64,000 nt of DNA from Candidatus Eisenbacteria bacterium (GCA_005893305.1 VBOZ01000010.1:29425-93424); one strand, 5' to 3'; shown: positions 8,041 through 17,531, counted from the first letter of the stretch. The notes: generated from the sequence alone by a model not told the origin. Translations and numbers: made by a program.

Positions 8041-9879
8041 CTAGCGCCGGGCCTGCGAGGCGAGTGCCTTGACCGTCGGGGCGTAGCCCGGCCAGTGATC
8101 GAGCACGCGAGTCCAGACCGCTCTTGCCGAGTCCGGGTAGCCGGCGTGGTCGTAAGCCACACCCAGATCATGCAGGTAGTCGGGTCGCTCTCCGCCGGGT
8201 CTCCCCGCCGCTGCCCGTAGCTCCTGCAGCGCGTCAGCGCCGCGGCCCAGATACGCGTAGCTCAAACCCAGATCGTGCCGGGTCGAGGCACGATCCCATC
8301 CCCGACCGATTGCCTCCTCGTAGGAGCGAGCCGCCTTCGCGTGGTCGCCCACACGGAAATATTCGCTCCCCACCATGACCGAGTAGCGTGGATTCGTCGG
8401 CTCGGCCTCGTACGCACGCCCGGCATACGCGAGCGCGGAGCGGTAGTCACCGCGGTCTTCGTAGAACTCCGCGAGGACGCTGTTCGGGTAGGCGCGACCC
8501 TGAGCCGGAATCCTGGTCCCCGGTCCGATCAAGGTCCGGAAGCGGCGAAGCGAGGCCTCCTCGTTCGCGCTGACGAGGAGGAAGGGTAGAACGGCGCAGA
8601 GCGAGAGACTCGCCACGCCAACGCGAAAGAGGACCGGCGCGCCGTGGACCAGCCTGGCGCCGAGCCCGATCGCGAGCACGCACGCGGGGACGAAGAGGAG
8701 CGCGAGCAAATCCCAATCCACAGCGGGCGCCGGGAGGGCGAGCAGGAACGCCGCGGCGAGGCCCGGGAACATCGCCGCAGCGAGGTACATCGCCTCACGC
8801 GACCGCAGCCACTGACGGACGCTCCGCGTCGTCAGTGCCGCGATGGCGAGGAGCATGGCGATTGGCATGATCAGAAGAGCCTCGTTCGCCAAGTCGGCGG
8901 CGTGCCCCAGGAGATGCGGCAGGGTGAATTTCCATCCCCCCGATGCCGCCCCGGACAGCGTCGACGCGTCGAGGGCGATCCGCAAGGACTCCAGCCAGTC
9001 GCTCGGGCGACTCCCCGCGAGCAGAGCCAGGGCCGGCGTCAGCACCACCGGTACCAGGCACCAGAGGATTCGGTGCGACATCCGCCGCTCCTGTCGAGCG
9101 ACGAGGTAGAGGTACGAAGGCCAGAGATAGAGGGTGAGGAAGTGTGAGGCGGTCGCCAGGGATAGTAGAACCGGAATGGCCGCGAACGCGCCTTTCCCGG
9201 AAAGACTCCGAAAGCCCAGCCACAAATAGCCGAGGACCAGAACCATCACCGGTGGGTAGCTTTCCAGATAGCCGCAATAGAGCCCGGTGACGCCGAGCGT
9301 AAGAAGGAGAAAGAGGGCGTCCCTCCTCGTCTCCGGATCCAGATGCTTCGCCATCGCGAAGCAGATGAGGAACGAGAGCCCACCGCAGAGAATCGAGAGA
9401 AGCCCGAATTCCGCCGCCGTCGCCCCCGGCAGGAGCGATCGAACAATCGACCCAAACGCGACCCAGACCGCCGCCGCGAGCGGCTCGCTGTAGGCTTGGT
9501 GTTGGCCCGTCTTCAAGATCGTGAGCCACACCGTCCCGTCCCCGAGCAAGTGCGTGCGGGCACGAAGAACGTAGAGCGCCGCGCAGAACAAGAGAAGCAG
9601 CGCGACGAGCTTGGGGAATCGCGACGCGTCGGGTGGGCCGGGGGCCGTGTCGCGTTCCTCGGCAGGCGCCGCGGAGGACTTCGCAACGCACCCGCAGAAG
9701 GTGAGAGCCGCCGCGCCAAGAAAGAGAGCGACCAAGGCGGTCCTCACGCCGCCCTGCAGAAATCCGAAGGAGTGGAGGCCCCACGCGAGTGGGCCCGGGC
9801 TTTGGCTCGCGAGCAGCATCGCCGCGAAGTAGGCGATGCAGAATCCGAGGAAAACGAAACGCGCGGCTCGAATGCTCAC
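8041..9879 (-). CDS. Multi-span membrane protein with C-terminal TPR domain
   Basis: About 612 aa, GTG start at 9879. Residues 1-420 hold about 11-12 hydrophobic segments, with YLESYPPVMVLV and AVDWDLLALLFVPAC motifs in loops and spans; residues about 445-610 form TPR-like repeats (NSVLAEFYEDRGDYRSAL, STRHDLGLSYAYLGRG, DYLHDLGVAYDHAGY). The architecture parallels the protein at 5169-7124, although the sequences differ and no WDD pair is evident. It may be a GT-C-like glycosyltransferase or a membrane scaffold. It ends convergent to the gene at 7186-8007. Confidence 0.75.
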   Translation of the reverse strand: MSIRAARFVFLGFCIAYFAAMLLASQSPGPLAWGLHSFGFLQGGVRTALVALFLGAAALTFCGCVAKSSAAPAEERDTAPGPPDASRFPKLVALLLLFCAALYVLRARTHLLGDGTVWLTILKTGQHQAYSEPLAAAVWVAFGSIVRSLLPGATAAEFGLLSILCGGLSFLICFAMAKHLDPETRRDALFLLLTLGVTGLYCGYLESYPPVMVLVLGYLWLGFRSLSGKGAFAAIPVLLSLATASHFLTLYLWPSYLYLVARQERRMSHRILWCLVPVVLTPALALLAGSRPSDWLESLRIALDASTLSGAASGGWKFTLPHLLGHAADLANEALLIMPIAMLLAIAALTTRSVRQWLRSREAMYLAAAMFPGLAAAFLLALPAPAVDWDLLALLFVPACVLAIGLGARLVHGAPVLFRVGVASLSLCAVLPFLLVSANEEASLRRFRTLIGPGTRIPAQGRAYPNSVLAEFYEDRGDYRSALAYAGRAYEAEPTNPRYSVMVGSEYFRVGDHAKAARSYEEAIGRGWDRASTRHDLGLSYAYLGRGADALQELRAAAGRPGGERPDYLHDLGVAYDHAGYPDSARAVWTRVLDHWPGYAPTVKALASQARR

Positions 9880-9904
9880 AAGACTTGGGATCTTACGACG
9901 AGGG

Positions 9905-9938
9905 GAATAAAAATGCGCCCCCGGCTGGGGGGCGCATT
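9905..9938 (-). terminator. Rho-independent terminator after nrdJ
   Basis: An 11-bp perfect stem (9912-9922 with 9928-9938) with a 5-nt loop; on the minus strand it is followed by TTTTATT. It lies about 55 nt beyond the nrdJ stop codon. Confidence 0.88.
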
Positions 9939-9991
9939 CACGTGGTCTTTGGATGAAGTCTACGCGGCCGTCGCTGCGGCCGTGAATCGGC

Positions 9992-12736
9992 CTACGCGCA
10001 CCCGCTCGTGGCGCCGCAGTTCAGGCACGAGTAGCACGCCCCGCGACGGACCATGATGGAGCCGCACTCGGCGCAGGGAGGCGCGTCGGACTGCGTCACG
10101 AACGAGCGATCGTCCGCACCCTCGCCGTGGCCGTTCGCGCCGCCGTTGATCAGCTTGAGCTGCACTTCCGCCACCGCCTGAACGCCGCCCGCCTCCAGCG
10201 GATCGTCCTTCGCCGCCTCGTGCTGCGTCGACGCCGGCGTCTCGCCCAGGAACTTGATCCCGAGCCAGCGGAAGATGTAATCGACGATCGATTTCGCGAT
10301 CGGGATGTCCGGGTTCTTGGTGAAGCCGTGCGGCTCGAACCGGATGTGGCTGAACTTGGTCACGAGGAGCCGGAGCGGGACCCCGTGCTGGAGCCCGAGC
10401 GAGACGGCCGTCGCGAAGGAGTCCATGACGCCGCTCAGCGTGCTCCCGGCCTTCGCCATGACGATGAAAATCTCGCCGGGCGTGCCGTCCTCGTACATGC
10501 CGACGGTCAGGTAGCCGTCGTGTCCGGCCACGGAGAACTTGTGCGTGATCGACTGCCGCTCGTCGGGGAGACGCCGCCGCTTCGCGACCGGCGCGCTCGC
10601 CGGAGCGACCTTCGCGCCGCGGTCTTCCTTGCTCGTCGAGAGGGGCTGGCTCCGCTTCGAGCCGTCGCGGTAGATCGCGATCGCCTTGATCCCGCCCTTC
10701 CACGCTTCCATGTAGGCCTCGGCGATGTCCTGCGCCGTCGCGTCCTCGGGCATGTTCACGGTCTTCGAGATCGCGCCGGAGACGAACGGCTGCACCGCCT
10801 CCATCATCCGGATGTGGCCCATGTAGTGGATCGTGCGGCTGCCGTTCCTCGGCTTGAACGCGCAATCAAATACGGGAAGGTGCTCATCCTTGAGCGCGGG
10901 TGCTCCTTCGATCGTCTCGTGCTCGTCAACATACCGCACGATCCGAGCCACCTCATCCTCCCCGTATCCGAGGCACCGAAGCGCCTCAGGCACCGTATTG
11001 TTGACGATCTTGAGCATGCCCCCGCCCGCCAGCTTCTTGTACTTGACGAGGGCGATGTCAGGCTCGATTCCGGTCGTGTCGCAATCCATCATGAACGCGA
11101 TGGTTCCGGTCGGGGCGATGACGGTGACTTGGGCGTTCCGGTAGCCGTGCTCGACGCCCAGGTTGTAGCTCTCTTCCCACGTGGACCGCGTGGCCTCCAT
11201 GACGTCCTTCGGTACGAAGCGTGAGTCGATCTTCTCGATGGCCGAGCGGTGCTTGCGAATGACGCGGAGCATCGGCTCGCGGTTTTTCTCGTAGCCGAGG
11301 AACGGTCCGGTCACCGCGGCGATCCGCGCGCTGGTCGCGTAGGCGTGCCCGTGCATGAGCGCCGTAAGCGCGGCCGCCACCGCGCGGCCCGGATCGCTGT
11401 CGTAGGGGGTCCCCCACGACATGAGGAGCGCGCCCAGGTTCGCGTAGCCGAGACCGAGCGGCCGGTAGTCGTGGCTGTTCTGCTCGATCTTGGGCGTCGG
11501 GTAGGACGCATTGCTGACGATGATCTCCTGCGCGGTGATCATCGTCGCGACGGCGTGCTTGTACTTCTCGACCTCGAACGTGCCGTCCTCGGTGAGGAAT
11601 CGCATGAGATTCAGCGAGGAGAGGTTGCACGCGGTGTCATCGATGAACGAGAACTCACTGCACGGGTTCGTCGCGTTGATGCGCGCCGTATTCGGGACGC
11701 AATTCCAATCGTTGTTCGTCGTGTCGAACTGGAGGCCGGGGTCGCCGCACTGATGCGCCGCCTCGCAGATCATCTTCATGAGCTCGCGCGCGCGGTGGGT
11801 CTCGACCGGCGCGCCCGTCGTGACCGCCTTGGTCGTCCACTTGCCGTCCTTCTCGACCGCCTGCATGAACTCGTCGGGGACGCGCACCGAGTTGTTGGAG
11901 TTCTGGAAAAAGATCGACGAGTAGGCCGGACCGTTGAGCGAGGGGTCGTAGCCGACGTCGATCAGCGCCCACGCCTTCTTCTCCTCCTCGGCCTTGCACT
12001 TGATGAACTCGACGATGTCGGGATGATCGACGTTTAGGATCACCATCTTCGCCGCGCGGCGCGTGCGGCCGCCCGACTTGATGACGCCGGCGAAGGCGTC
12101 GAATCCCTTCATGAAGGAGACCGGTCCGGACGCGGTGCCGCCGCCCTGGATCGCCTCCTTGGAAGAGCGAAGCGAGGAGAAGTTGGTCCCGGTGCCCGAG
12201 CCCCACTTGAAGAGGAGCCCCTCGGTCTTCGCGAGGGTCAAAATGCCGTCCATCGTATCGGTGACCGAGTTGATGAAGCAGGCCGAGCACTGCGGCTTGA
12301 CCTCGACGCCGCAATTGAACCAGACGGGGCTGTTGAAGGCGGCCTTCTGGTGGAGAAGGATGTAGGTCAGCTCGTCTTCAAACGCCTTCGAGTCGGCCTC
12401 GGTGGCGAAGTAGCCCTGGGCGCGGCCCCAGCCTGCGATCGTCGTCGCGACGCGGCCGATCAGCTGCTTGATCGAGCGCTCGCGCTGCGGGGTGCCCATC
12501 TGCCCCCGGAAGTACTTGGAGGCCACCACGTTGGTCGCCATCTGCGACCAGAACTTGGGGAACTCCACGTCGCGCTGCTCGAAGACGATCTGACCATGCT
12601 CGTTCGAGATGACGGCCGTGCGGAGCTCCCATTCGACCTCGTCGTAGGGATTCTCGCCGGGCCGCGTATAGACGCGGGGGAAGCGGAGACCCGCTCTGGT
12701 CTCGACCCCGAATTCCCGTTTCCCCTGTGTCTCCAT
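9992..12736 (-). CDS. nrdJ: Vitamin B12-dependent (class II) ribonucleotide reductase
   Basis: Reduces ribonucleotides to deoxyribonucleotides using adenosylcobalamin, with or without oxygen. About 914 aa. Visible features are NSPVWFNCGV early, GSGTGTNFSSLR, the active-site region NPCSEFSFIDDTACNLSSLNL, APTGTIAFMMDCDTTGIEP, and a C-terminal Cys cluster (CAECGSIMVRRGACYSCLNCG) that binds metal or relays disulfides. The frame extends to 12841, but ATG 12736 has an AGAGGGA ribosome site 9 nt upstream and was preferred; ATG 12778 is the main alternative. It is monocistronic, bounded by a terminator downstream and a promoter with NrdR-like boxes upstream. Confidence 0.95.
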   Translation of the reverse strand: METQGKREFGVETRAGLRFPRVYTRPGENPYDEVEWELRTAVISNEHGQIVFEQRDVEFPKFWSQMATNVVASKYFRGQMGTPQRERSIKQLIGRVATTIAGWGRAQGYFATEADSKAFEDELTYILLHQKAAFNSPVWFNCGVEVKPQCSACFINSVTDTMDGILTLAKTEGLLFKWGSGTGTNFSSLRSSKEAIQGGGTASGPVSFMKGFDAFAGVIKSGGRTRRAAKMVILNVDHPDIVEFIKCKAEEEKKAWALIDVGYDPSLNGPAYSSIFFQNSNNSVRVPDEFMQAVEKDGKWTTKAVTTGAPVETHRARELMKMICEAAHQCGDPGLQFDTTNNDWNCVPNTARINATNPCSEFSFIDDTACNLSSLNLMRFLTEDGTFEVEKYKHAVATMITAQEIIVSNASYPTPKIEQNSHDYRPLGLGYANLGALLMSWGTPYDSDPGRAVAAALTALMHGHAYATSARIAAVTGPFLGYEKNREPMLRVIRKHRSAIEKIDSRFVPKDVMEATRSTWEESYNLGVEHGYRNAQVTVIAPTGTIAFMMDCDTTGIEPDIALVKYKKLAGGGMLKIVNNTVPEALRCLGYGEDEVARIVRYVDEHETIEGAPALKDEHLPVFDCAFKPRNGSRTIHYMGHIRMMEAVQPFVSGAISKTVNMPEDATAQDIAEAYMEAWKGGIKAIAIYRDGSKRSQPLSTSKEDRGAKVAPASAPVAKRRRLPDERQSITHKFSVAGHDGYLTVGMYEDGTPGEIFIVMAKAGSTLSGVMDSFATAVSLGLQHGVPLRLLVTKFSHIRFEPHGFTKNPDIPIAKSIVDYIFRWLGIKFLGETPASTQHEAAKDDPLEAGGVQAVAEVQLKLINGGANGHGEGADDRSFVTQSDAPPCAECGSIMVRRGACYSCLNCGATSGCA

Positions 12737-13277
12737 AGCCACGATTCCCTCTAAAACAGCCATTCCCTCGTTGAATGTCGTCCCCTCGCTGCCCAAGTCC
12801 CTCATCATCGCCGAACCCCCATCCAAAGGTGCGTTCCCCACCCAAGGCGCCGCTTCCTGCGGCCGCCATCACCCGGCCGAGATGCGACCGGGGATCCTTC
12901 CGGAAACAGGGGTCGAAATGTACCGGAGGGGGTCCGAGCACCGTCAAGAGGGAAAACACAACATCTTGGGGCGACGCCCAATTATACCGCAATCCCTTGA
13001 GGTGGAAAAGAGCTTACCGATGCCATTTTGCGGCCCTGGCCGTTCCGTTTTGGCGCATTCCTATCGTCCGCGGAGGCCCCTGCCGATGATTCCGGAGCGC
13101 CCGTAAGCCTCCCGGCGGGGTGCCCGGGACGTTAAAAAAAAGTTACGAAACCGGGTCGATCAGACGCCGGTCGGGGCTCGAAATTTCTCCACGCGGACCC
13201 GATTCTGATACGGTCCCGACTTTCGAGCCTCCCGGCACCCTGTGCCCGGCGGCGCCAGCGTCAGAATCGGAGGCGTC
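12737..13277. other. Intergenic region between nrdJ and the SRPBCC gene
   Basis: Holds the nrdJ leader (12737-12955), the NrdR/TATAAT promoter (12956-13002), and about 275 nt without a convincing gene. A seven-base A-run sits at about 13134-13140. I looked for a cobalamin riboswitch in the nrdJ leader and saw no B12 box. The in-frame extension of nrdJ to 12841 and short overlapping frames are judged non-coding. Confidence 0.6.
12956..13002 (-). promoter_or_regulatory. nrdJ promoter with two NrdR-like boxes
   Basis: On the minus strand a perfect TATAAT -10 hexamer (12981-12986) lies between two 16-bp dyads. Box A is 12956-12971 and box B 12987-13002; both fit CNCAA-N4-TTGNG, and their starts are 31 bp apart, three helical turns. 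NrdR is known to bind paired boxes of about this spacing upstream of ribonucleotide reductase genes. Box B overlaps the -10/-35 spacer and box A the start region, an arrangement suited to repression. The -35 hexamer is weak. The operator assignment is inference from pattern and context. Confidence 0.72.
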
Positions 13278-13706
13278 ATGCCCGATATCCGCCATTCCAT
13301 CGAGATCGCGGCGACACCCGAGTCGCTGTTCCGCCTCGTCTCGGTCGCCTCCGGGCTCTCCCAGTGGTGGGCCGAGGACACCCGCGAAGGGGAAAGGGGC
13401 GCGGTCGAGCTGGGCTTTTTCAACCGCGCCACCACTTACCGTCTCCACCCGGAGGGGATGGTGCCGGGCCGGAGCGCCGTCTGGCGCTGCGATTCGGGGA
13501 AGGAGTGGGCGGGGACCCGGATCGTCTTCGCCCTCGAGCAGGCGAATTCCGGAACGCTCCTTCGCTTCGAGCACGCCGCCTGGCGCCAGATCACCGACTA
13601 CTTCGTGAGCTGCAACACCACCTGGGGTGGGCTCCTCTTCCGGCTCAAGGCCGCGGCCGAAGGGAAGAACCCCGGCCCCCTCTTCAGCGCGAGCGGGCTC
13701 GCATAG
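13278..13706 (+). CDS. SRPBCC (START-like / AHSA1) domain protein
   Basis: A 142-aa single-domain protein of the SRPBCC superfamily, a helix-grip fold with a hydrophobic ligand cavity. The N-terminus (IRHSIEIAATPESLFRLVS, then GLSQWWAED) is the classic AHSA1/polyketide-cyclase start, and the C-terminal helix (ITDYFVSCNTTWGGLLFRLKAAAEG) closes the fold. GGAGG at 13269-13273 supports ATG 13278 over the in-frame ATG at 13242. Ligand and role are unknown; such proteins are often stress-related or accessory. Confidence 0.85.
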   Translation: MPDIRHSIEIAATPESLFRLVSVASGLSQWWAEDTREGERGAVELGFFNRATTYRLHPEGMVPGRSAVWRCDSGKEWAGTRIVFALEQANSGTLLRFEHAAWRQITDYFVSCNTTWGGLLFRLKAAAEGKNPGPLFSASGLA

Positions 13707-13746
13707 TAAGGGTGATGCCTCGCGCCCTTGCGGTCACGCCCCGCGC

Positions 13747-14556
13747 CTAGTACCCCGGGAACTCCTCGAAGCGGATCTGGTCTTCCTCGATCCCTACCGT
13801 CTTGAGCGCTCCCACCGCCCCCTGGACGAACCGCTCCGGACCCGCGACGTAATAGATCGCCGAGTTTCGGTCGGTGGGGAGCAGGTCGTCGAGGAGGTCT
13901 GGGGCGACTCTCCGGCGCTCGCCCTTCCAGCCCCGGGCCGATCGCGCGACCTGGGTCATGGTCGGGACGTAGATGAAGCGGGGACGCCCCGACGCGGTTG
14001 CCGTCGAGGCGCCCGCAGCACCTGAGTTGCCGCCGCGCTTCTTCTTCCCGGTCGAAGTCTCCTTTGCGCTCTCCACGCCCCACCGGATCAGCTCCTCGAG
14101 GAACGGCGCTTCCTCCGGCGTGCGGTTCGAGTGGATGAGCGTGAGGGTGTGATCGAGAGAGCGCTCGCGCGTGTCCTCGACCATCGACCGAAACGGCGTC
14201 ACCCCGATGCCGCCTGCGAGCAGGTAGACGTCGGAGGGCTTGCTGGGCAACGTGAACGATCCGTACGGCCCGTCGATCTCGAGCGCCGTGCCGAGCGGGG
14301 CCTCGACGAGGCTTCGCTTGAAGGCGCTCCCGCGGTCCCGCGTCGCGACCAGGAGTCGCTCCTTTCCAGGCGCGTCCGCGATGGAGAACGTGCGGCGGTT
14401 TCCCGCCTCGTCGGTGTAGCGCGGCTCCGGCTGAATGACGTCGACGGTCTGTCCTGACTTGTACGCGAAGGGCTTTCCCCCCACGTCGAACCGAAACGCG
14501 TAGGTAGCGTCCGCGATCTTCTCGCGCTCCGCCAGCCTCGCGGCGAGTTTTGCCAT
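13747..14556 (-). CDS. FAD/NAD(P)-binding oxidoreductase (ferredoxin-NADP reductase type)
   Basis: About 269 aa. The N-terminal FAD-binding barrel includes the RTFSIADAPG segment (an RxYS-type motif variant), and the C-terminal NAD-binding domain includes LLAGGIGVTPFRSM and YYVAGPERFV. A Gly/Ser/Lys-rich insert (residues about 175-195, KKKRGGNSGAAG) interrupts the NAD domain, which is unusual. ATG 14556 has an AAGGAG ribosome site 5 nt upstream; the longer frame to 14898 adds an unrelated leader. Electron acceptor is unknown. Probably transcribed alone, divergent from acs. Confidence 0.85.
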   Translation of the reverse strand: MAKLAARLAEREKIADATYAFRFDVGGKPFAYKSGQTVDVIQPEPRYTDEAGNRRTFSIADAPGKERLLVATRDRGSAFKRSLVEAPLGTALEIDGPYGSFTLPSKPSDVYLLAGGIGVTPFRSMVEDTRERSLDHTLTLIHSNRTPEEAPFLEELIRWGVESAKETSTGKKKRGGNSGAAGASTATASGRPRFIYVPTMTQVARSARGWKGERRRVAPDLLDDLLPTDRNSAIYYVAGPERFVQGAVGALKTVGIEEDQIRFEEFPGY

Positions 14557-15023
14557 CGATTGCTCCTTTTCAGGGGATGTACTTCGACTTGGGCGAACCG
14601 CCGGCTCCTTGTGCCGCGAGCCACGACCGGCGTCCTTGCCGATCCCGGCGATCCACCCATCAACGTTTTGATGGTGTCCCGGCGCCAGCGCTTCAAGATC
14701 AGGATAAACGGTTGTGGGGGAATTAGATGTAGGACGAACCCTGACGGGGAGCGGGGCGGGGTCGCTGGGGGGCGCCAAGGATTCTCGCCAGGGCCGAGGC
14801 GCCATCCTTGGCGGGGGCAGGATCCTCGGAGAGAAGAGATCCTCGGCCCTCGAGGCGAGAGCCTGAGAATAGTGGGGGACGTGGCGGTCGCGCGCCAAGG
14901 AAATTTTCGTGGAAGGCCATCACTGGTCCCGGGTCGCGGCAGGCGGCTATACTGCCGCGGTCGCATCTGCGGAGCGCCGTCCGGGCCGCGTTTGGTCCTC
15001 TGCCTCGAGAACCGGGGGTATTG
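14557..15023. other. Divergent regulatory region between flavin reductase and acs
   Basis: 467 nt without a supported gene. It contains a perfect 7-bp hairpin with a 4-nt loop at 14657-14674, a GCCAAGGA/TCCTTGGC inverted pair near 14775-14812, two GATCCTCGG copies near 14820-14842, and the acs promoter candidate at 14936-14958. These look like regulatory or leader structures, but no known RNA class was recognised. Frames running through it are extensions of the flanking genes. Confidence 0.5.
14936..14958 (+). promoter_or_regulatory. Candidate acs promoter with overlapping dyad
   Basis: A TATACT -10-like hexamer (14948-14953) lies inside a perfect 7-bp inverted repeat, GCGGCAG (14936-14942) and CTGCCGC (14952-14958). 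The position, about 70 nt before the acs start, suits a promoter with an overlapping operator; the -35 is poor. Confidence 0.4.
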
Positions 15024-17024
15024 ATGTCCGACGAGAAACAACCCGCGCCTAAGTCCGACAAAGGCTCCGGCGCGATCGCGGCCTTGCTCGACGAGGATCG
15101 CGCCTACCCGCCGAAGGCCGAGTTCACGAAGCAAGCCAACGTCCAGGACGACTCGATCTACGCCCAGGCGGAGAAGAACCCCGAGAAGTTCTGGGCCGGC
15201 ATCGCCTCCGAGCTGGATTGGTTTACCAAGTGGGAGAAAGTCTTGGAGTGGCGTCCCCCCGACGCGAAGTGGTTCGTCGGCGGGAAGATCAACGTCTCCT
15301 ACAACTGCATCGACCGCCATCTGCGCGGCGCGAGGAAGAACAAGGCCGCGATCGTGTGGGTGGGCGAGCCCGGCGACCGGCGAACGCTCACCTACTGGGA
15401 TCTCTATCGCGAGGTTTGCCGCTTCGCGAATGGGCTGAAGAAGCTCGGCGTCGCGAAGGGCGACCGCGTCGCCATCTACATGCCGATGGTTCCCGAGCTG
15501 CCGATCGCGATGCTCGCGTGCGCGCGGATCGGTGCGGTGCACTCGGTGGTCTTCGGCGGCTTCTCCGCCGAGGCGCTCCGAGACCGGATCAACGACGCGC
15601 AGGCCAAGGTCCTGATCACCGCCGACGGCGGCTATCGGCGCGGCCAGATCGTGCCATTGAAGCGCGACGCCGATGAGGCCGTGAAGGGCGCGCCCACGAT
15701 CGAGCACGTCGTCGTCTTCAAGCGCGGGGAATTCCAGGTCCACATGAAGGAGGGTCGCGACCACTGGTGGCACCGGCTGGTCGACGGGATCGCCGACACC
15801 TGCTGGCCCGAGCCGATCGACTCGGAGGATCTCCTCTACACCCTCTACACGAGCGGCACGACTGGGAAACCGAAGGGAATCGTTCATACGACCGGCGGCT
15901 ACCTGACCGGCGTCTACGCGACGACGAAGTGGGTGTTCGATCTGAAGGAGGAGGACGTCTTCTGGTGCACCGCCGATTGCGGCTGGGTCACCGGGCACTC
16001 CTACATCGTCTACGGGCCCTTGTCGAACGGCGCCACCGTGGTGATCTACGAGGGCTCGCCCGACTGGCCCGAGAAGGACCGCTTCTGGCAGATCATCGAG
16101 GAGCTGGGCGTCACGGTCTTCTACACCGCACCCACCGCGATCCGGGCGTTCATGAAGTGGGGCACCGAGTGGCCGGGGAAGCATCGGCTGACGTCTTTGA
16201 GGCTGCTCGGCTCTGTCGGGGAGCCGATCAACCCCGAAGCGTGGATCTGGTACCAGCAGAACATCGGTGGCGGGATCTGCCCGGTGGTCGATACCTGGTG
16301 GCAGACGGAGACCGGCATGATCCTGATCTCGCCGCTGCCCGGCGTGACGACGACGCGGCCCGGGAGCGCGACGCGGCCCTTGCCTGGTGTTGTGGCCGAC
16401 GTCGTGGACGAGAAAGGCGAGTCGGTCGGAGTCGGCGGCGGGTACCTGGTCTTGAGGAAGCCCTGGCCCGCGATGCTGCGCGGCATCTACGGCGATCCCG
16501 CCCGCTATCGAGAGCAGTATTGGTCGCGGTTCCCCGGCGTCTACTTCACCGGGGACGGCGCGAAGCGGGACAAGGACGGGAATTTCTGGCTATTGGGCCG
16601 CGTCGACGACGTGATGAACGTCGCGGGGCACCGGATCTCGACGATGGAGGTCGAGAGCGCTTTGGTCGATCACCCCGCGGTGGCCGAAGCCGCGGTGGTT
16701 GGTCGTTCGCACGACTTGAAGGGCACGGCGATCGTCGCGTTCGTGACGATCAAGGACGCGCACCCCGCTTCGAAGGATGCCGGTTCGTTCGGGCCCGGCC
16801 TCATGGACGACCTCAAGGAGCACGTGGTCAAGAAGATCGGCAAGATCGCGCGTCCGGATGAGGTCTTGTTTACGGTCGATTTGCCGAAGACGCGGAGCGG
16901 GAAAATCATGCGGCGGCTGTTGCGTGACATTGCGGAAGGGAAGGCGGTGGGGGATACGACGACCTTGGCCGACCCCAACGTGATTGCGCGCCTGAAGTCG
17001 AAGTACGAGGAGCAGGAGGGGTGA
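15024..17024 (+). CDS. acs: Acetyl-CoA synthetase (AMP-forming)
   Basis: Activates acetate to acetyl-CoA through an acetyl-adenylate in the cytosol. 666 aa, normal for the family. Features in order: N-terminal ACAS domain ([12 protein letters not shown]), the P-loop-like [11 protein letters not shown] (residues about 275-285), the WWQTETG motif, [27 protein letters not shown], and the C-terminal [11 protein letters not shown] whose lysine is the known acetylation site controlling Acs activity. ATG 15024 gives the family N-terminus. With malate synthase and isocitrate lyase at 35-38 kb it would allow growth on acetate. A terminator follows. Confidence 0.96.
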   Translation: MSDEKQPAPKSDKGSGAIAALLDEDRAYPPKAEFTKQANVQDDSIYAQAEKNPEKFWAGIASELDWFTKWEKVLEWRPPDAKWFVGGKINVSYNCIDRHLRGARKNKAAIVWVGEPGDRRTLTYWDLYREVCRFANGLKKLGVAKGDRVAIYMPMVPELPIAMLACARIGAVHSVVFGGFSAEALRDRINDAQAKVLITADGGYRRGQIVPLKRDADEAVKGAPTIEHVVVFKRGEFQVHMKEGRDHWWHRLVDGIADTCWPEPIDSEDLLYTLYTSGTTGKPKGIVHTTGGYLTGVYATTKWVFDLKEEDVFWCTADCGWVTGHSYIVYGPLSNGATVVIYEGSPDWPEKDRFWQIIEELGVTVFYTAPTAIRAFMKWGTEWPGKHRLTSLRLLGSVGEPINPEAWIWYQQNIGGGICPVVDTWWQTETGMILISPLPGVTTTRPGSATRPLPGVVADVVDEKGESVGVGGGYLVLRKPWPAMLRGIYGDPARYREQYWSRFPGVYFTGDGAKRDKDGNFWLLGRVDDVMNVAGHRISTMEVESALVDHPAVAEAAVVGRSHDLKGTAIVAFVTIKDAHPASKDAGSFGPGLMDDLKEHVVKKIGKIARPDEVLFTVDLPKTRSGKIMRRLLRDIAEGKAVGDTTTLADPNVIARLKSKYEEQEG

Positions 17025-17072
17025 AGATCGGCAGGCTCGGCGTAGTTGGTGTCGCGGTCGCTCTGCTCGTCG

Positions 17073-17109
17073 AGCGGCGGACCCGGGAAACGGATCCGCC
17101 GCTATTTTT
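17073..17109 (+). terminator. Rho-independent terminator after acs
   Basis: AGCGGCGGA (17073-17081) pairs with TCCGCCGCT (17095-17103), with partial further pairing inward, and is followed by ATTTTTG. It lies about 50 nt beyond the acs stop, between convergent genes. Confidence 0.85.
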
Positions 17110-17123
17110 GCTTCTAAGTCTAC

Positions 17124-17531
17124 TTAGCCGTTTGTGAGCGAGAGCGACAAGAGCGCGGTCTTGCCAAAGCCCTGAATCGTGTAGCCGTTCGTCGACACCA
17201 CGGTCGTGCCATAACGACCCTGAGCGGCCGGGGCCACCCACAGCGCAGCCTCGTCGACCACGCCGGTGAACGGGTTGGTCGGATACGTGCCGCTCGGCAT
17301 GTTCAACTTCACGGCCGCCGCATCCGCCGCCACGGGGTAGGTACCCGTGTTCTTGACGGCGAAGTCCTCGATCGCCAGCTGGAAACTATGCATATTCGCC
17401 TTCACGCTCGCCTCGCGTGCGCGATCCTGCATTGCGATGAAGTTCGGGATCGCAATAGCCGCGAGGATCCCGATGATGACGACCACGATCATAAGCTCGA
17501 TCAGTGTGAAGCCCTTCTCGTTGCGAATCAT
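17124..17531 (-). CDS. Type IV pilin / pseudopilin major subunit
   Basis: 135-aa prepilin. A short basic leader (MIRNEKG) precedes the prepilin peptidase site G|FTLIE with the essential Glu5, then the hydrophobic alpha-1N helix (LMIVVVIIGILAAIAIPNF). The mature domain is small (about 128 aa), with helix ANMHSFQLAIEDFAV and no obvious C-terminal disulfide pair. It would be cleaved by PilD and assembled into a type IV pilus or type II secretion pseudopilus; the lack of adjacent pil or gsp genes leaves that open. An AGGGGAG ribosome site precedes ATG 17531, and a sigma-54 promoter lies upstream, as for many pilA genes. Confidence 0.93.
   Translation of the reverse strand: MIRNEKGFTLIELMIVVVIIGILAAIAIPNFIAMQDRAREASVKANMHSFQLAIEDFAVKNTGTYPVAADAAAVKLNMPSGTYPTNPFTGVVDEAALWVAPAAQGRYGTTVVSTNGYTIQGFGKTALLSLSLTNG

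Noticed and set aside
12737..12955. Cobalamin riboswitch in front of nrdJ
   Set aside because: No B12-box-like sequence was seen in the leader; the NrdR-like boxes explain control better.
14199..16184. 661-aa open frame antisense to acs and the flavin reductase
   Set aside because: It covers the complement of acs, a certain gene, and has Arg/Leu/Asp-rich composition typical of GC-rich antisense shadows; no domain is seen.
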